A stretch of 64,000 nt of DNA from Oxalobacter sp. (GTDB lineage: Bacteria > Pseudomonadota > Gammaproteobacteria > Burkholderiales > Burkholderiaceae_D). A program made the position numbers and the translations under genes. Position 1 is the first letter of the stretch; each line of letters opens with the position of its first letter. The notes beneath the pieces were generated by a model. It was not told where the DNA came from and did not search any database. It saw nothing but the letters and a program-made list of their open reading frames with translations. Location: contig QZKY01000005.1 of assembly GCA_003605115.1 (NCBI GenBank), positions 62,001 to 126,000 of the forward strand. Direction: 5' to 3'. Shown piece after piece: positions 17,934-26,285 of this stretch.

Positions 17934-19919
17934 ATGGTCACGCTCAAAAATACAGAACGCGAGGTCTATTTTTTTCGGCGTCGGCTAACGCTTGCTGCAG
18001 GGCTTGTCCTGTTCTTTTTTTTGATTTTGTTCGTGCGCCTGGTTTGGTTGCAAGGCATCAAGCACAAAGAATACGCCGCGCTGGCAGATGACAATCGCAT
18101 CGCTGTGTTGCCGATTGTTCCGAATCGCGGACTTATCATGGATCGCAACGGTGTAGTATTGGCGAGTAATTACGCTGCCTACACGCTCGAAATTACGCCC
18201 ACGAAGATCAAGGGCGATCTGGATGGCGTGATTGATGAGTTGGCCAAGATTGTCAGCGTCCAGCCAAATGATCGCAAACGCTTCAAAAAATTGATGAGTG
18301 AAACACGGAACGTCGAGGCGATTCCCATCCGCATGCGATTGAGTGATCAGGAAGTAGCGCGCTTTACCGTTCAGCGCTTCCGTTTTCCCGGCGTGGAAAT
18401 TCAGCCGCGACTGTTTCGTCAATATCCCCTCGGCCGCGTCGCTTCACACGTGATTGGGTATATTGGCCGGATCAATGAAAAAGATCAGGAGATGATTGAG
18501 GGAGGTGGTGAGGAGGACAACTACGTCGGTACCAACCATATCGGCAAGGAAGGCTTGGAAAAAAAATATGAGCGTGATCTGCATGGGGCAACAGGATATG
18601 AAGAGATGGAGGTGTCAGCCAACGGACGCGCCATTCGGATGTTGTCGCGCAGCCCCGCCATTTCCGGGAGCAATCTGGTTTTATCCATCGACATCGAACT
18701 GCAGAAGATAGTCGAAGAGGCTTTCGGCGACCGGCGTGGCGCTTTTGTAGCGATCGAGCCCGCCACAGGCGATGTGCTTGCCTATGTGTCGATGCCCACC
18801 TACGATCCGAACTTGTTTGTCGACGGGATTGATCAACAAAGTTGGGAAGAGTTGAATGACTCGCCCGATCACCCGCTCGTGAATCGCCCCTTGAGCGGCG
18901 CTTATCCGGTCGGGTCAACGTATAAACCTTTTATGGCGCTGGCTGCGCTGGAGCTGAAAAAGCGAACACCCAGCAGCACAATTGCGGATCCCGGCTACTT
19001 CATACTAGGCAATCATCGTTTTCGTGACGACAAGCCGGGCGGACACGGCATGGTGGATTTGCACAAGTCCATTGTGGAATCCTGTGATACGTACTACTAC
19101 CTTCTCGCCAACGAAATGGGTGTCGATGCGATTCATGATTTCATGAAGCCTTTTGGTTTTGGACAAAAAACCGGCATCGATCTGGAGCATGAGCGCACAG
19201 GCGTGCTGCCGTCGACGGAGTGGAAGCGGAAAGCTTATAAAACGCCCGCGCAGCAAAAATGGTATGCGGGCGAAACCATCTCGCTTGGCATTGGGCAGGG
19301 GTATAACTCATTTACGCCGATTCAGCTGGCGCACGCGACGGCCATTCTGGCTAACGACGGCGTCGTCATGAAGCCGCACTTGGTGAAAGCGCTTGAAGAC
19401 AGCGTGACGCGGGAACAGACGCTGACCGTACCGAAAGAAAGTTATCGCATCAATCTTAAGCCCGAGCATATTGAAATCGTCAAGCAGGCTATGGTCGGTG
19501 TGACGCAAGGAAAGGGAACGGCGGCACCCATTTTTGCCCGGGCTGAATATGTATCGGCGGGGAAAACCGGTACGGCGCAGGTCATCGCGATGAAGCAGAA
19601 TGAGAAATACGATGCCAAGAAGGTTGCCGAGCGCAAGCGCGATCATGCTTTGTACATCGCGTTTGCACCTGTGGACAAGCCACGCATTGCGCTGGCGATC
19701 ATCGTTGAAAATTCCGGGTTTGGTGCAACCGCTGCTGCACCGATAGCGAAGAAAGCGCTGGATTATTATTTGCTGGGGAAAAAACCTGGTGACAAGCCAA
19801 CGCCCGTTCCAACAAAACAGTCGAAGCCGAAAACGGACGCAGCGATTGGCGCGGAAGGGTCGCATGCACATGATCAAGAGATTATGAAAAAGCAGGTAAG
19901 CGACAAGGGTAAGGAATAA
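17934..19919 (+). CDS. mrdA: penicillin-binding protein 2 (elongasome transpeptidase)
   Basis: PBP2 is the monofunctional class B transpeptidase of the elongation machinery. The 661-residue product has one N-terminal membrane helix (about residues 17-40), a pedestal domain and the transpeptidase domain with the three active-site motifs: STYK (GSTYKP, about residues 326-331), SCD (SCDTYYYLL, the SxD variant usual in PBP2) and KTGTAQ (about 544-549). A charged tail of about 45 residues follows. It is followed closely by its partner glycosyltransferase mrdB (rodA). Confidence 0.97.
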   Translation: MVTLKNTEREVYFFRRRLTLAAGLVLFFFLILFVRLVWLQGIKHKEYAALADDNRIAVLPIVPNRGLIMDRNGVVLASNYAAYTLEITPTKIKGDLDGVIDELAKIVSVQPNDRKRFKKLMSETRNVEAIPIRMRLSDQEVARFTVQRFRFPGVEIQPRLFRQYPLGRVASHVIGYIGRINEKDQEMIEGGGEEDNYVGTNHIGKEGLEKKYERDLHGATGYEEMEVSANGRAIRMLSRSPAISGSNLVLSIDIELQKIVEEAFGDRRGAFVAIEPATGDVLAYVSMPTYDPNLFVDGIDQQSWEELNDSPDHPLVNRPLSGAYPVGSTYKPFMALAALELKKRTPSSTIADPGYFILGNHRFRDDKPGGHGMVDLHKSIVESCDTYYYLLANEMGVDAIHDFMKPFGFGQKTGIDLEHERTGVLPSTEWKRKAYKTPAQQKWYAGETISLGIGQGYNSFTPIQLAHATAILANDGVVMKPHLVKALEDSVTREQTLTVPKESYRINLKPEHIEIVKQAMVGVTQGKGTAAPIFARAEYVSAGKTGTAQVIAMKQNEKYDAKKVAERKRDHALYIAFAPVDKPRIALAIIVENSGFGATAAAPIAKKALDYYLLGKKPGDKPTPVPTKQSKPKTDAAIGAEGSHAHDQEIMKKQVSDKGKE

Positions 19920-19942
19920 TCCATCACCACACGAGGCGTTTC

Positions 19943-21055
19943 ATGGAAAAGATAAACAAAAATGTTTTCAGGCGCATCCTGTCCCCGTGGATTCAGGTGA
20001 TTGATGTGCCGCTTGCCATTGTCATCTCTCTCATTTTGCTGGTTGGCCTTGCTACCTTGTATTCGGCGAGCGGAGAAATGACGGGGCGCGTGCAGGGGCA
20101 GTTGCGCAATATCGCGATTGCGGTCATCGTGATGTGGGGGGTGGCCAGAATTCCGCCGCAAACCATCGAGAAATTTGCCGTGCCACTTTACACGATCGGC
20201 ATGACCTTGCTGATTGCGGTGTTCATGTTTGGCCTTGTCAAAAAGGGCGCGCGTCGCTGGTTGAACATTGGCGTGATCATTCAACCCGCCGAAATCATGA
20301 AAATTGCGGTGCCCATGATGCTGGCCTGGTTTTTCCAGAAGCGGGAAGGGCTTTTAAGTTGGAAAGAGTTTGCCATTGGCGCCGCGATACTGGCAGCGCC
20401 CGTCGCCTTCATCATGCGCCAGCCGGATTTGGGGACGGCCATGCTGGTGCTGGCAACCGGTTTCTACGTCATCTACCTGGCCGGCCTGTCCTGGAAAGTG
20501 CTGGTAGGGATTGCTGTGGCGGTCTTCGGCAGCCTGCCTTTGATATGGCCCATGCTGCATGGTTATCAACGACAGCGAATCATGACTTTGCTCGATCCCA
20601 CCTCTGATCCTTTGGGCAAAGGGTTTCACATCATTCAATCCAAAATCGCGGTGGGATCCGGCGGTTTATTTGGCAAGGGATGGCTGAACGGCACACAGGC
20701 ACACCTTGAATTTCTCCCGGAGCGCACAACCGATTTCATTTTCGCCGTCTATTCGGAAGAGTTTGGATTGCTGGGGAACATGATTTTGCTGGGACTCTTT
20801 TTATTGTTGATTGGCCGAGGCATTTTGATTGCATCGGAAGCGCCGACCATGTTTACCCGTTTGCTGGCGGGAGCGATCACGCTGATGTTTTTTACCTACG
20901 CTTTCGTCAACATGGGGATGGTGAGCGGGATTTTGCCCGTGGTGGGCGTGCCTTTGCCCTTCATGAGTTACGGCGGAACCGCCATGGTGACCCTGGGTCT
21001 GGGAACGGGTATCCTCATGAGTATTCACCGACACCGCCAACTTGTACAGAGTTAG
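19943..21055 (+). CDS. mrdB: RodA, SEDS-family peptidoglycan glycosyltransferase
   Basis: RodA polymerises lipid II glycans during elongation and pairs with PBP2. The 370-residue polytopic membrane protein shows SEDS family signatures: RQPDLGTAMLVLATGFYVIY (about 155-175), FLPERTTDFIFAVYSEEFGLLG (about 255-277) and the C-terminal GVPLPFMSYGGTAMVTLG. It is 24 nt downstream of mrdA and 50 nt upstream of the rlpA start, in one operon. Confidence 0.97.
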   Translation: MEKINKNVFRRILSPWIQVIDVPLAIVISLILLVGLATLYSASGEMTGRVQGQLRNIAIAVIVMWGVARIPPQTIEKFAVPLYTIGMTLLIAVFMFGLVKKGARRWLNIGVIIQPAEIMKIAVPMMLAWFFQKREGLLSWKEFAIGAAILAAPVAFIMRQPDLGTAMLVLATGFYVIYLAGLSWKVLVGIAVAVFGSLPLIWPMLHGYQRQRIMTLLDPTSDPLGKGFHIIQSKIAVGSGGLFGKGWLNGTQAHLEFLPERTTDFIFAVYSEEFGLLGNMILLGLFLLLIGRGILIASEAPTMFTRLLAGAITLMFFTYAFVNMGMVSGILPVVGVPLPFMSYGGTAMVTLGLGTGILMSIHRHRQLVQS

Positions 21056-21105
21056 TCGCACAGAAAGCGGCACCTGAAAACCGTTGCATGAAAAAGGAGG
21101 GCAGA

Positions 21106-21936
21106 ATGCAGGGAAGATTTGAGCGTGCATATGGATTGCTGGCTGTCGCCACCCTCGCGATGTTGCTGACAGCGTGCGGGAGTACCTCCAGGAGCGGCGG
21201 CTATTACAAAGACGATGGGCCTGGCGACCATACGCCATCTGGTTTGATGAATACGCCGGACGCGCAACCCAGAGCAGAGCCTGTCTTGCAGAGCACCAGT
21301 CGTCCCTACACGGTTTTTGGCAAACGCTACGTTCCCATTACGGATAATCGCTCCTACAAGGATCGCGGTGTGGCAAGCTGGTACGGCAAAAAATTTCATG
21401 GCAACAAAACGGCTTCCGGCGAGATCTACGACATGTACAAGATGACGGCGGCGCATCCGATATTGCCCATTCCTTCTTATGCGCGCGTTACCAATCTGGA
21501 CAATGGCAAGCAAGTGATTGTGCGCATCAATGATCGCGGCCCGTTCCATTCAGGGCGCATCATCGATTTGTCTTATACCGCGGCGGTTAAGCTGGGGTAC
21601 ATCGGCCAAGGTAGTGCCCAGGTGGAAGTGGAGCGGATTATTCCTGGCGAGCGCTTGCATCCGGTTCAGGCGAAGCCGGTTACGGACTATCGTCCTCTCG
21701 CGCCCTCGACGGCGCACGGCAATTATTACGTGCAGTTGGGGTCGTTCAGTCAGGCCGAAAATGCCGAATCCCTGCGCAGGCACTACGCATTGGCGGGGTC
21801 GAACAATCTCGCTGTCTTGCGCAGCGGCGGCTACTATCGTCTGATGGCGGGACCTTTTGCTTCACGCGAACAGGCGGCGCAAGCAGCACTCGTCATGCCC
21901 ACAGCTGGGGGGCGGCCGATTGTGGTGCAACACTAG
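21106..21936 (+). CDS. rlpA: RlpA-family septal-ring lytic transglycosylase lipoprotein with SPOR domain
   Basis: A 276-residue outer-membrane lipoprotein. A type II signal with lipobox LTAC lies near residue 25. The double-psi beta-barrel RlpA domain (GVASWYGKKFHGNKTASGEIYDMYKMTAAHP; VIVRINDRGPFHSGRIIDLS) is followed by a C-terminal SPOR domain (YYVQLGSFSQAENAESL ... YYRLMAGPF) that binds denuded septal glycans. The frame is open from 21088, but AGGAGGG sits just before the ATG at 21106, so MQGRFERAY is the better start. It ends the mre-mrd operon. Confidence 0.93.
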   Translation: MQGRFERAYGLLAVATLAMLLTACGSTSRSGGYYKDDGPGDHTPSGLMNTPDAQPRAEPVLQSTSRPYTVFGKRYVPITDNRSYKDRGVASWYGKKFHGNKTASGEIYDMYKMTAAHPILPIPSYARVTNLDNGKQVIVRINDRGPFHSGRIIDLSYTAAVKLGYIGQGSAQVEVERIIPGERLHPVQAKPVTDYRPLAPSTAHGNYYVQLGSFSQAENAESLRRHYALAGSNNLAVLRSGGYYRLMAGPFASREQAAQAALVMPTAGGRPIVVQH

Positions 21937-21969
21937 AGGGGTGCATCAGAGGAGCGCCTGTTACTGCGC

Positions 21970-22308
21970 TTATTCGTCCATGTCCTCTTTGAACATGATC
22001 ATGGTTTCGCGATCCACGCGAATCAGCGTGGTGTGAAACAGATTGGATGAGGGGTAATCGCCGTCCGCATCGTCGTTGGGCAAGCCTTGAACACTCGCTT
22101 CCCCCTGTTTGCGGGGAGCAGGGTTCTTCAGGATATCGCGGGTGATTTCAGATTCAATCGCGTCGATTTTTTCGGCGGTCTTGCGCGCTGCTTCACGACG
22201 CAGCTTGATGCTGTCTGATTGGCGCATCACTGCATCATCAGCGACAGACTCTGTCGAGCCGTCTTCTGATTGCTGGTTTTTTTTGCCGAAAATAGAAAAC
22301 AGCGCCAC
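21970..22308 (-). CDS. hypothetical protein (112 aa), GTG start
   Basis: A small charged cytoplasmic protein: MALFSIFGKKNQQSEDG at the N-terminus, then a helix with AARKTAEKIDAIESEITRDIL and a C-terminal part with HTTLIRVDRETMIMFKEDMDE. The start codon is GTG. The N-terminus resembles what I remember of longer STAS-like proteins of Burkholderiales, which would make this a shortened version, but that is uncertain. It converges with rlpA (33 nt between stops) and lies downstream of dksA on the same strand. Confidence 0.65.
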   Translation of the reverse strand: MALFSIFGKKNQQSEDGSTESVADDAVMRQSDSIKLRREAARKTAEKIDAIESEITRDILKNPAPRKQGEASVQGLPNDDADGDYPSSNLFHTTLIRVDRETMIMFKEDMDE

Positions 22309-22425
22309 GACGTTTGATCCTGTCTTTAAACGGAAAGCACTTCTGCTGTAGGGGAGATCCAGCAGAGGTCGTATTATCTCACATTATTCCAAAGGGGCAA
22401 TCTTGAGCATTTGCAAAAATAGGGC

Positions 22426-22890
22426 TTATTCCCCGTAAAGCTTTTGCTTTAATTCCCGACGTTGTTGGGCTTCCAAAGACAAAGTTGCCGTCGGGCGCGC
22501 CAGTAAACGCTGTACGCCAATGGGCTCACCGGTTTCCACACACCATCCATAGTCTCCGGTATCAATGCTGGCGATGGACTGCTGTACCTTCTTTAATAGT
22601 TTTCGCTCGCGATCGCGCGTACGCAGCTCAAGTGCGTGCTCTTCTTCGATGGTCGCGCGATCGGCAGGATCGGGCACCAAGGTGGTTTCCCTTAGGTGTT
22701 CTGTGGTTTCGCCGGCATTTTTAATTAAATCCCGCTCAATTTGTTGCAGCTTTGCCTTAAAAAAGGCGCGTTGCGCGGCATTCATGTAGTCGTTTTCACC
22801 CATTTTGAGGAGGTCTTGCTCCGAGAGCAAAGCAGCACTGTCTTCCGATTTGGTGTTTTCTGGGGATTCTTTTTTGGATTTCGTATTCAC
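22426..22890 (-). CDS. dksA: RNA polymerase-binding transcription factor DksA (zinc-less type)
   Basis: DksA enters the secondary channel of RNA polymerase and works with ppGpp in the stringent response. The 154-residue product has the coiled coil with its tip region (LVPDPADRATIEEEHALELRTRDRERKLLKKV) and a C-terminal finger fold. In the finger the four zinc cysteines of E. coli DksA are reduced to one: YGWCVETGEPIG has Cys then Thr, and ATLSLEAQ has Ser and Ala. It is therefore a zinc-independent DksA of the kind known in some proteobacteria. The start is GTG at 22890 with GGAA upstream. Confidence 0.94.
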   Translation of the reverse strand: MNTKSKKESPENTKSEDSAALLSEQDLLKMGENDYMNAAQRAFFKAKLQQIERDLIKNAGETTEHLRETTLVPDPADRATIEEEHALELRTRDRERKLLKKVQQSIASIDTGDYGWCVETGEPIGVQRLLARPTATLSLEAQQRRELKQKLYGE

Positions 22891-23060
22891 GCGGCTTTCC
22901 TTCTATACATCAGTTTAGGTGCCCGCCTGTAGTGCAAATGCTCTTTTCTGAGAAACTTTGCGATGCGGGGGCGGTGTTGAAATCGACACAGATTGTAACG
23001 GTAAACCCGCCGGATGTGGCAATTTTTGACCAAATCGTTGCCTAGAAGCAATCTGTGTTA

Positions 23061-23573
23061 TTAGGCGCAATCGGCGCATCTACCTTTGATAGTCAGTTCA
23101 ATTTCCTGCCCTTCGAAACCGGGGGTGGCAGACTGTTGCAGGGAGCGTTGTAACTGCGCTATCAAACGCCTGGTTTTGGGCGCAGGGGCAAGGCAAAAAA
23201 TTTTGCCGCAGCCGGAGCACTTAAAATGGCCGTGCCCAAGCCCTTGCGAAGCATTGGTCATGGCGAGCGTCGCGCAATAACGAAATGCGCGGTCATTGGC
23301 AGCAATCTTTTGGGCGAGTCCAGCCGTGGCCAGATCATCCAGCACGCGATAAAGTGTCACGCGGTCGATGTCCGGCAAGAGCACATGGAGCGCCTGGTGC
23401 AAAAGGGGAGCAGTTGAATCAAGCAAAGTGCTCAGCACCCGCACGCGTGCCTGGGTGACGCGCAAACCGGCTTCACGCAATGTCGCCTCGACAAGCAAGA
23501 TGCGATGATTGGGCGGGACAGGTTTGGCGCGACGCATGACAGGGCTACTCCTAAGGTTTACGCTGACACTCAT
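23061..23573 (-). CDS. Fur-family metal regulator (Zur-like)
   Basis: A 170-residue DNA-binding repressor of the Fur superfamily. The winged helix (LREAGLRVTQARVRVLSTLLDS; DRVTLYRVLDDLATAGL) is followed by a dimerisation domain with HGHFKCSGCGKIFCL (CxxC, structural zinc) and a C-terminal CADC pair. The degenerate HxH region and the cysteine layout fit Zur better than Fur, but target and metal are not shown. ATG 23573 has no ribosome site; an in-frame ATG at 23537 has AGGAG 10 nt upstream and may be the true start (158 aa). It follows xerC by 9 nt. Confidence 0.85.
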   Translation of the reverse strand: MSVSVNLRSSPVMRRAKPVPPNHRILLVEATLREAGLRVTQARVRVLSTLLDSTAPLLHQALHVLLPDIDRVTLYRVLDDLATAGLAQKIAANDRAFRYCATLAMTNASQGLGHGHFKCSGCGKIFCLAPAPKTRRLIAQLQRSLQQSATPGFEGQEIELTIKGRCADCA

Positions 23574-23582
23574 TGCAGTGGT

Positions 23583-24548
23583 TCACTGCGGCTCCGTGGG
23601 TTTCTTTCTTGCGCGCGGGTGTGCTGCATCGTAGACCTGCGCTAGACGCTGAAAGTCCAGCGAAGTATAGACTTGCGTGGAAGCGATGGAGCTGTGTCCC
23701 AGCATTTCCTGCACGGCGCGCAAATCGCCAGACGACTGTAGCACATGCGAGGCAAACGAATGTCTCAGCACATGCGGGTGAACATTCACGGGGATGCCAA
23801 GCGCCTGGGCGTGCGCTTTCAGTCGCAACTGAATGGCTCTGGGGGTAATGCGTGTTTGACGCGTGCCGAGAAACAGGGCAAATCGATCCTCACCGACCGC
23901 GGTGTCGGGTAAAGTCGGGCGCTGTTTCAGCCAGTCGGCGAGGGCGGTGAGTGCCGCTTGACCCACCGGCACAGCGCGTTGCTTGTTGCCCTTCCCCGTG
24001 ACGATGACTTCGGCCGCATCACGATTGAGCCAGCTATGGGAAACATAGCCAGATTCCTGCACGTAGTGCGTATCGAGCGCGGCGAGTTCAGAGACGCGCA
24101 ATCCACTGGAGTACAGCAACTCAAACATGGCGCGGTTGCAAGCTTGGGCTGACTCGTCTCTCTCGGTGCTTGACGGCGAAGAGACGAGGCGGATCGCGTC
24201 GTCTTGCGACAAAGCCTTGGGCAAGCGCCCCGCGTGTTTGGGTGGTTTGACGCCATCCACGGGATTGGCGGACATGGGGGTTTGCTGTGCCAGCCAGGTA
24301 AAAAAGCCCCGCCAGGCAGACAGTTTTCTGGCGATGGAGCGAGAACCGTTTTTGTTGGCGTGCAGCTTTGCGGCGAATTGCCTGATTTGAAAATGTGAAA
24401 TAGCAGACAAAGCAGTCGGCTTTGCCAGCTCGGACAGCTCTATCAAGTCACGACGGTAGGCGGCGACGGAATGGGGGGAATACTTACGCTGCGTGAGCAG
24501 ACTGTCCAGGTAGCGTTCAATCCAGGCGGGGTTGGCGTTGCCGGACAT
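23583..24548 (-). CDS. xerC: tyrosine recombinase XerC
   Basis: XerC resolves chromosome dimers at dif together with XerD. The 321-residue product has the N-terminal SAM-like core-binding domain (WIERYLDSLLTQRKYSPHSVAAYRRDL) and the catalytic domain, with the first arginine in LLYSSGLRVSELAALD, HVLRHSFASHVLQSSGDLRAVQEMLGHSSI (His-x-x-Arg and His) and the nucleophilic tyrosine in STQVYTSLD. The domain spacing and length are those of XerC/D, not of phage integrases, and the neighbouring DUF484 gene is the usual partner. It follows DUF484 by 19 nt. Confidence 0.93.
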   Translation of the reverse strand: MSGNANPAWIERYLDSLLTQRKYSPHSVAAYRRDLIELSELAKPTALSAISHFQIRQFAAKLHANKNGSRSIARKLSAWRGFFTWLAQQTPMSANPVDGVKPPKHAGRLPKALSQDDAIRLVSSPSSTERDESAQACNRAMFELLYSSGLRVSELAALDTHYVQESGYVSHSWLNRDAAEVIVTGKGNKQRAVPVGQAALTALADWLKQRPTLPDTAVGEDRFALFLGTRQTRITPRAIQLRLKAHAQALGIPVNVHPHVLRHSFASHVLQSSGDLRAVQEMLGHSSIASTQVYTSLDFQRLAQVYDAAHPRARKKPTEPQ

Positions 24549-24567
24549 GGTGACGCCGCTTTCGTGT

Positions 24568-25236
24568 CTAGTGGAGCAAACAAGTCAGGGCGGCGCTGGC
24601 GGTTTCGCCGATCTTGACCAGAAAATCCGTGGCCATGTTAGGGGCAAAACGCTGCGCATCGTGGGAACCCATGACCAGCAAGCCAAACGCATCTGGTGAA
24701 TCGGAATTGCGAAGGGGCAGCATGGCAATCGATTGCACGGGATCGGGGGATTCCAGCCAGTGCACAGGCTCAAATTCTCGGTTAACGCCACAATATGGCG
24801 CAGACAGGCTATTGGCCAGGATTCTGACGTTGTCCCCGACATCTTCTGCAAACCAGGTATGGGCGAAATCGTCCGAGACGCGCCACAGACGCAGGGAGAC
24901 ATAAGGCACGCCAAAGATGGTTTGCAAGCCGTTAATCAAGGCGTGCGGCAGGTCCACGTCATTGCGCGCGAGCAGGAGCTTGCAGGCCCAGGTATAAAAT
25001 TTTTCAGCAAGCGCGTCATTGTCTTGTGCAACGCGTACCAGATCGGCGACGTGCAATTCCATGTTGCGAAACTTTTCACGCAAGACTTCAATCTGGCGTT
25101 CCTGAAGGGAGACAGCACGACCTTGCACCGGACTCGGGAGATGCATGTGGGCGAGCAGGGAAGCGTGTTCTTGAAAAAATTCAGGATGGCTGGCGAGATA
25201 CTGTGCAACGAATTCGGAGTCGATCGATAGGGTCAT
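24568..25236 (-). CDS. DUF484 family protein
   Basis: A 222-residue soluble protein of the DUF484 (GAF-like) family: MTLSIDSEFVAQYLASHPEFFQEH, then a coiled coil (VSLQERQIEVLREKFRNMELHVADLV) and a GAF-like domain with AMLPLRNSDSPDAFGLLVMGSHDAQRF. The family normally sits between dapF and xerC. Here xerC follows, but dapF is 27 kb away (52.6 kb) and apaH is the divergent neighbour, so the standard operon has been split. Function is unknown. Confidence 0.9.
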   Translation of the reverse strand: MTLSIDSEFVAQYLASHPEFFQEHASLLAHMHLPSPVQGRAVSLQERQIEVLREKFRNMELHVADLVRVAQDNDALAEKFYTWACKLLLARNDVDLPHALINGLQTIFGVPYVSLRLWRVSDDFAHTWFAEDVGDNVRILANSLSAPYCGVNREFEPVHWLESPDPVQSIAMLPLRNSDSPDAFGLLVMGSHDAQRFAPNMATDFLVKIGETASAALTCLLH

Positions 25237-25389
25237 TGTGGCGCTGAGATAAGGGAACGTCGGTGAATCATTTTACCCCGCGATTTTACCCCGGAAAACC
25301 ATTGCCGCCGCGTGGCAAAGTAAATTCGTCGGTGTCCTGTCGGATGTCGGGTACACTGTTCATTCATGAGACACGACCGTTCATCCATC

Positions 25390-26214
25390 ATGCCTACCTA
25401 CGTCATCGGGGACTTGCAAGGCTGTCTTTTGCAAACCAAAGCTTTGCTCAAGAAAATTCGGCAGCAAACGCCTGTGCCGCAACTCATGTTTGTCGGCGAC
25501 CTGGTCAACCGTGGCCCCAGTTCATTGCAGACTCTGCGCACCGTGCGCGATTTGGGCGATGCTGCGCGCGTGCTGCTGGGGAATCACGATTTGCACTTGC
25601 TGGCGGCGGCGCACGGCATTCGTCGGGTACGTCCAGACGACCCGCTTCAGGAAATTCTGCAAGCGCCAGATCGCGACGTATTACTGGATTGGTTGCGACA
25701 CCAGCCGCTGGCCTATGCGCTCGAAGGGTATTTGTTGGTGCATGCGGGCGTGCTGCCGCAGTGGACGGAGGAACAAACTCTGAATCTGGCCGGGGAAGTG
25801 GAGGCGGTTCTGCGCAGCGCGCACTGGGTCGATTTCTTGCGTGAGATGTACGGTGATGCGCCCGCGCAATGGTGCGATGATTTGCGTGGTGTTGATCGTT
25901 TGCGTTGCATCGTCAATGCGCTGACGCGCCTGCGCTTTTGTACACCAGATGGCAGGATGGAATTTGAGACGCACACAGGCGCAGATACCGCCCCTCCCGG
26001 CTTCATGCCCTGGTTCGAGGTGCCCGGTCGAAAAACACAGGCGGTGACTGTGGTTTTCGGCCACTGGTCCACGCTAGGCTTGATGCTGCGACCGAATGTG
26101 ATCGCACTTGATACCGGTTGTGTGTGGGGCGGCAAACTGACGGCGCTGCGGCTGGAAGATCGCAGCGTGATACAGGTAGATTGCCCGACCTATCAAATGC
26201 CGGGCAGAGAATAA
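25390..26214 (+). CDS. apaH: diadenosine tetraphosphatase (symmetrical Ap4A hydrolase)
   Basis: ApaH hydrolyses Ap4A to two ADP and also removes Np4 caps from RNA. The 274-residue product begins [22 protein letters not shown] and has the phosphoesterase metal motifs [14 protein letters not shown] and GNHDLHLL, plus [10 protein letters not shown]. An upstream in-frame ATG (25366) would add eight residues that the family lacks. No clear ribosome site is seen. The final codons and the stop lie inside the left arm of a perfect 31-bp inverted repeat. Confidence 0.95.
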   Translation: MPTYVIGDLQGCLLQTKALLKKIRQQTPVPQLMFVGDLVNRGPSSLQTLRTVRDLGDAARVLLGNHDLHLLAAAHGIRRVRPDDPLQEILQAPDRDVLLDWLRHQPLAYALEGYLLVHAGVLPQWTEEQTLNLAGEVEAVLRSAHWVDFLREMYGDAPAQWCDDLRGVDRLRCIVNALTRLRFCTPDGRMEFETHTGADTAPPGFMPWFEVPGRKTQAVTVVFGHWSTLGLMLRPNVIALDTGCVWGGKLTALRLEDRSVIQVDCPTYQMPGRE

Positions 26215-26272
26215 AAATAGGGTCAGAGTAATTTACGCTGCGCGTAAATTACTCTGACCCTATTTTTATTCT
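26208..26272. repeat. perfect 31-bp inverted repeat (GGGTCAG family, copy 2), likely bidirectional terminator
   Basis: Arms 26208-26238 and 26242-26272 are exact reverse complements with a 3-nt loop (TGC). Each arm contains AATAAAAATAGGGTCAGAG, so a transcript in either direction ends its hairpin in a U-rich stretch (CUAUUUUUAUU). It lies between the converging apaH and pyrC' genes, overlaps the apaH stop codon, and belongs to the same family as the GGGGTCAG repeats. Confidence 0.88.
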
Positions 26273-26285
26273 GGCAAAGACGCGT

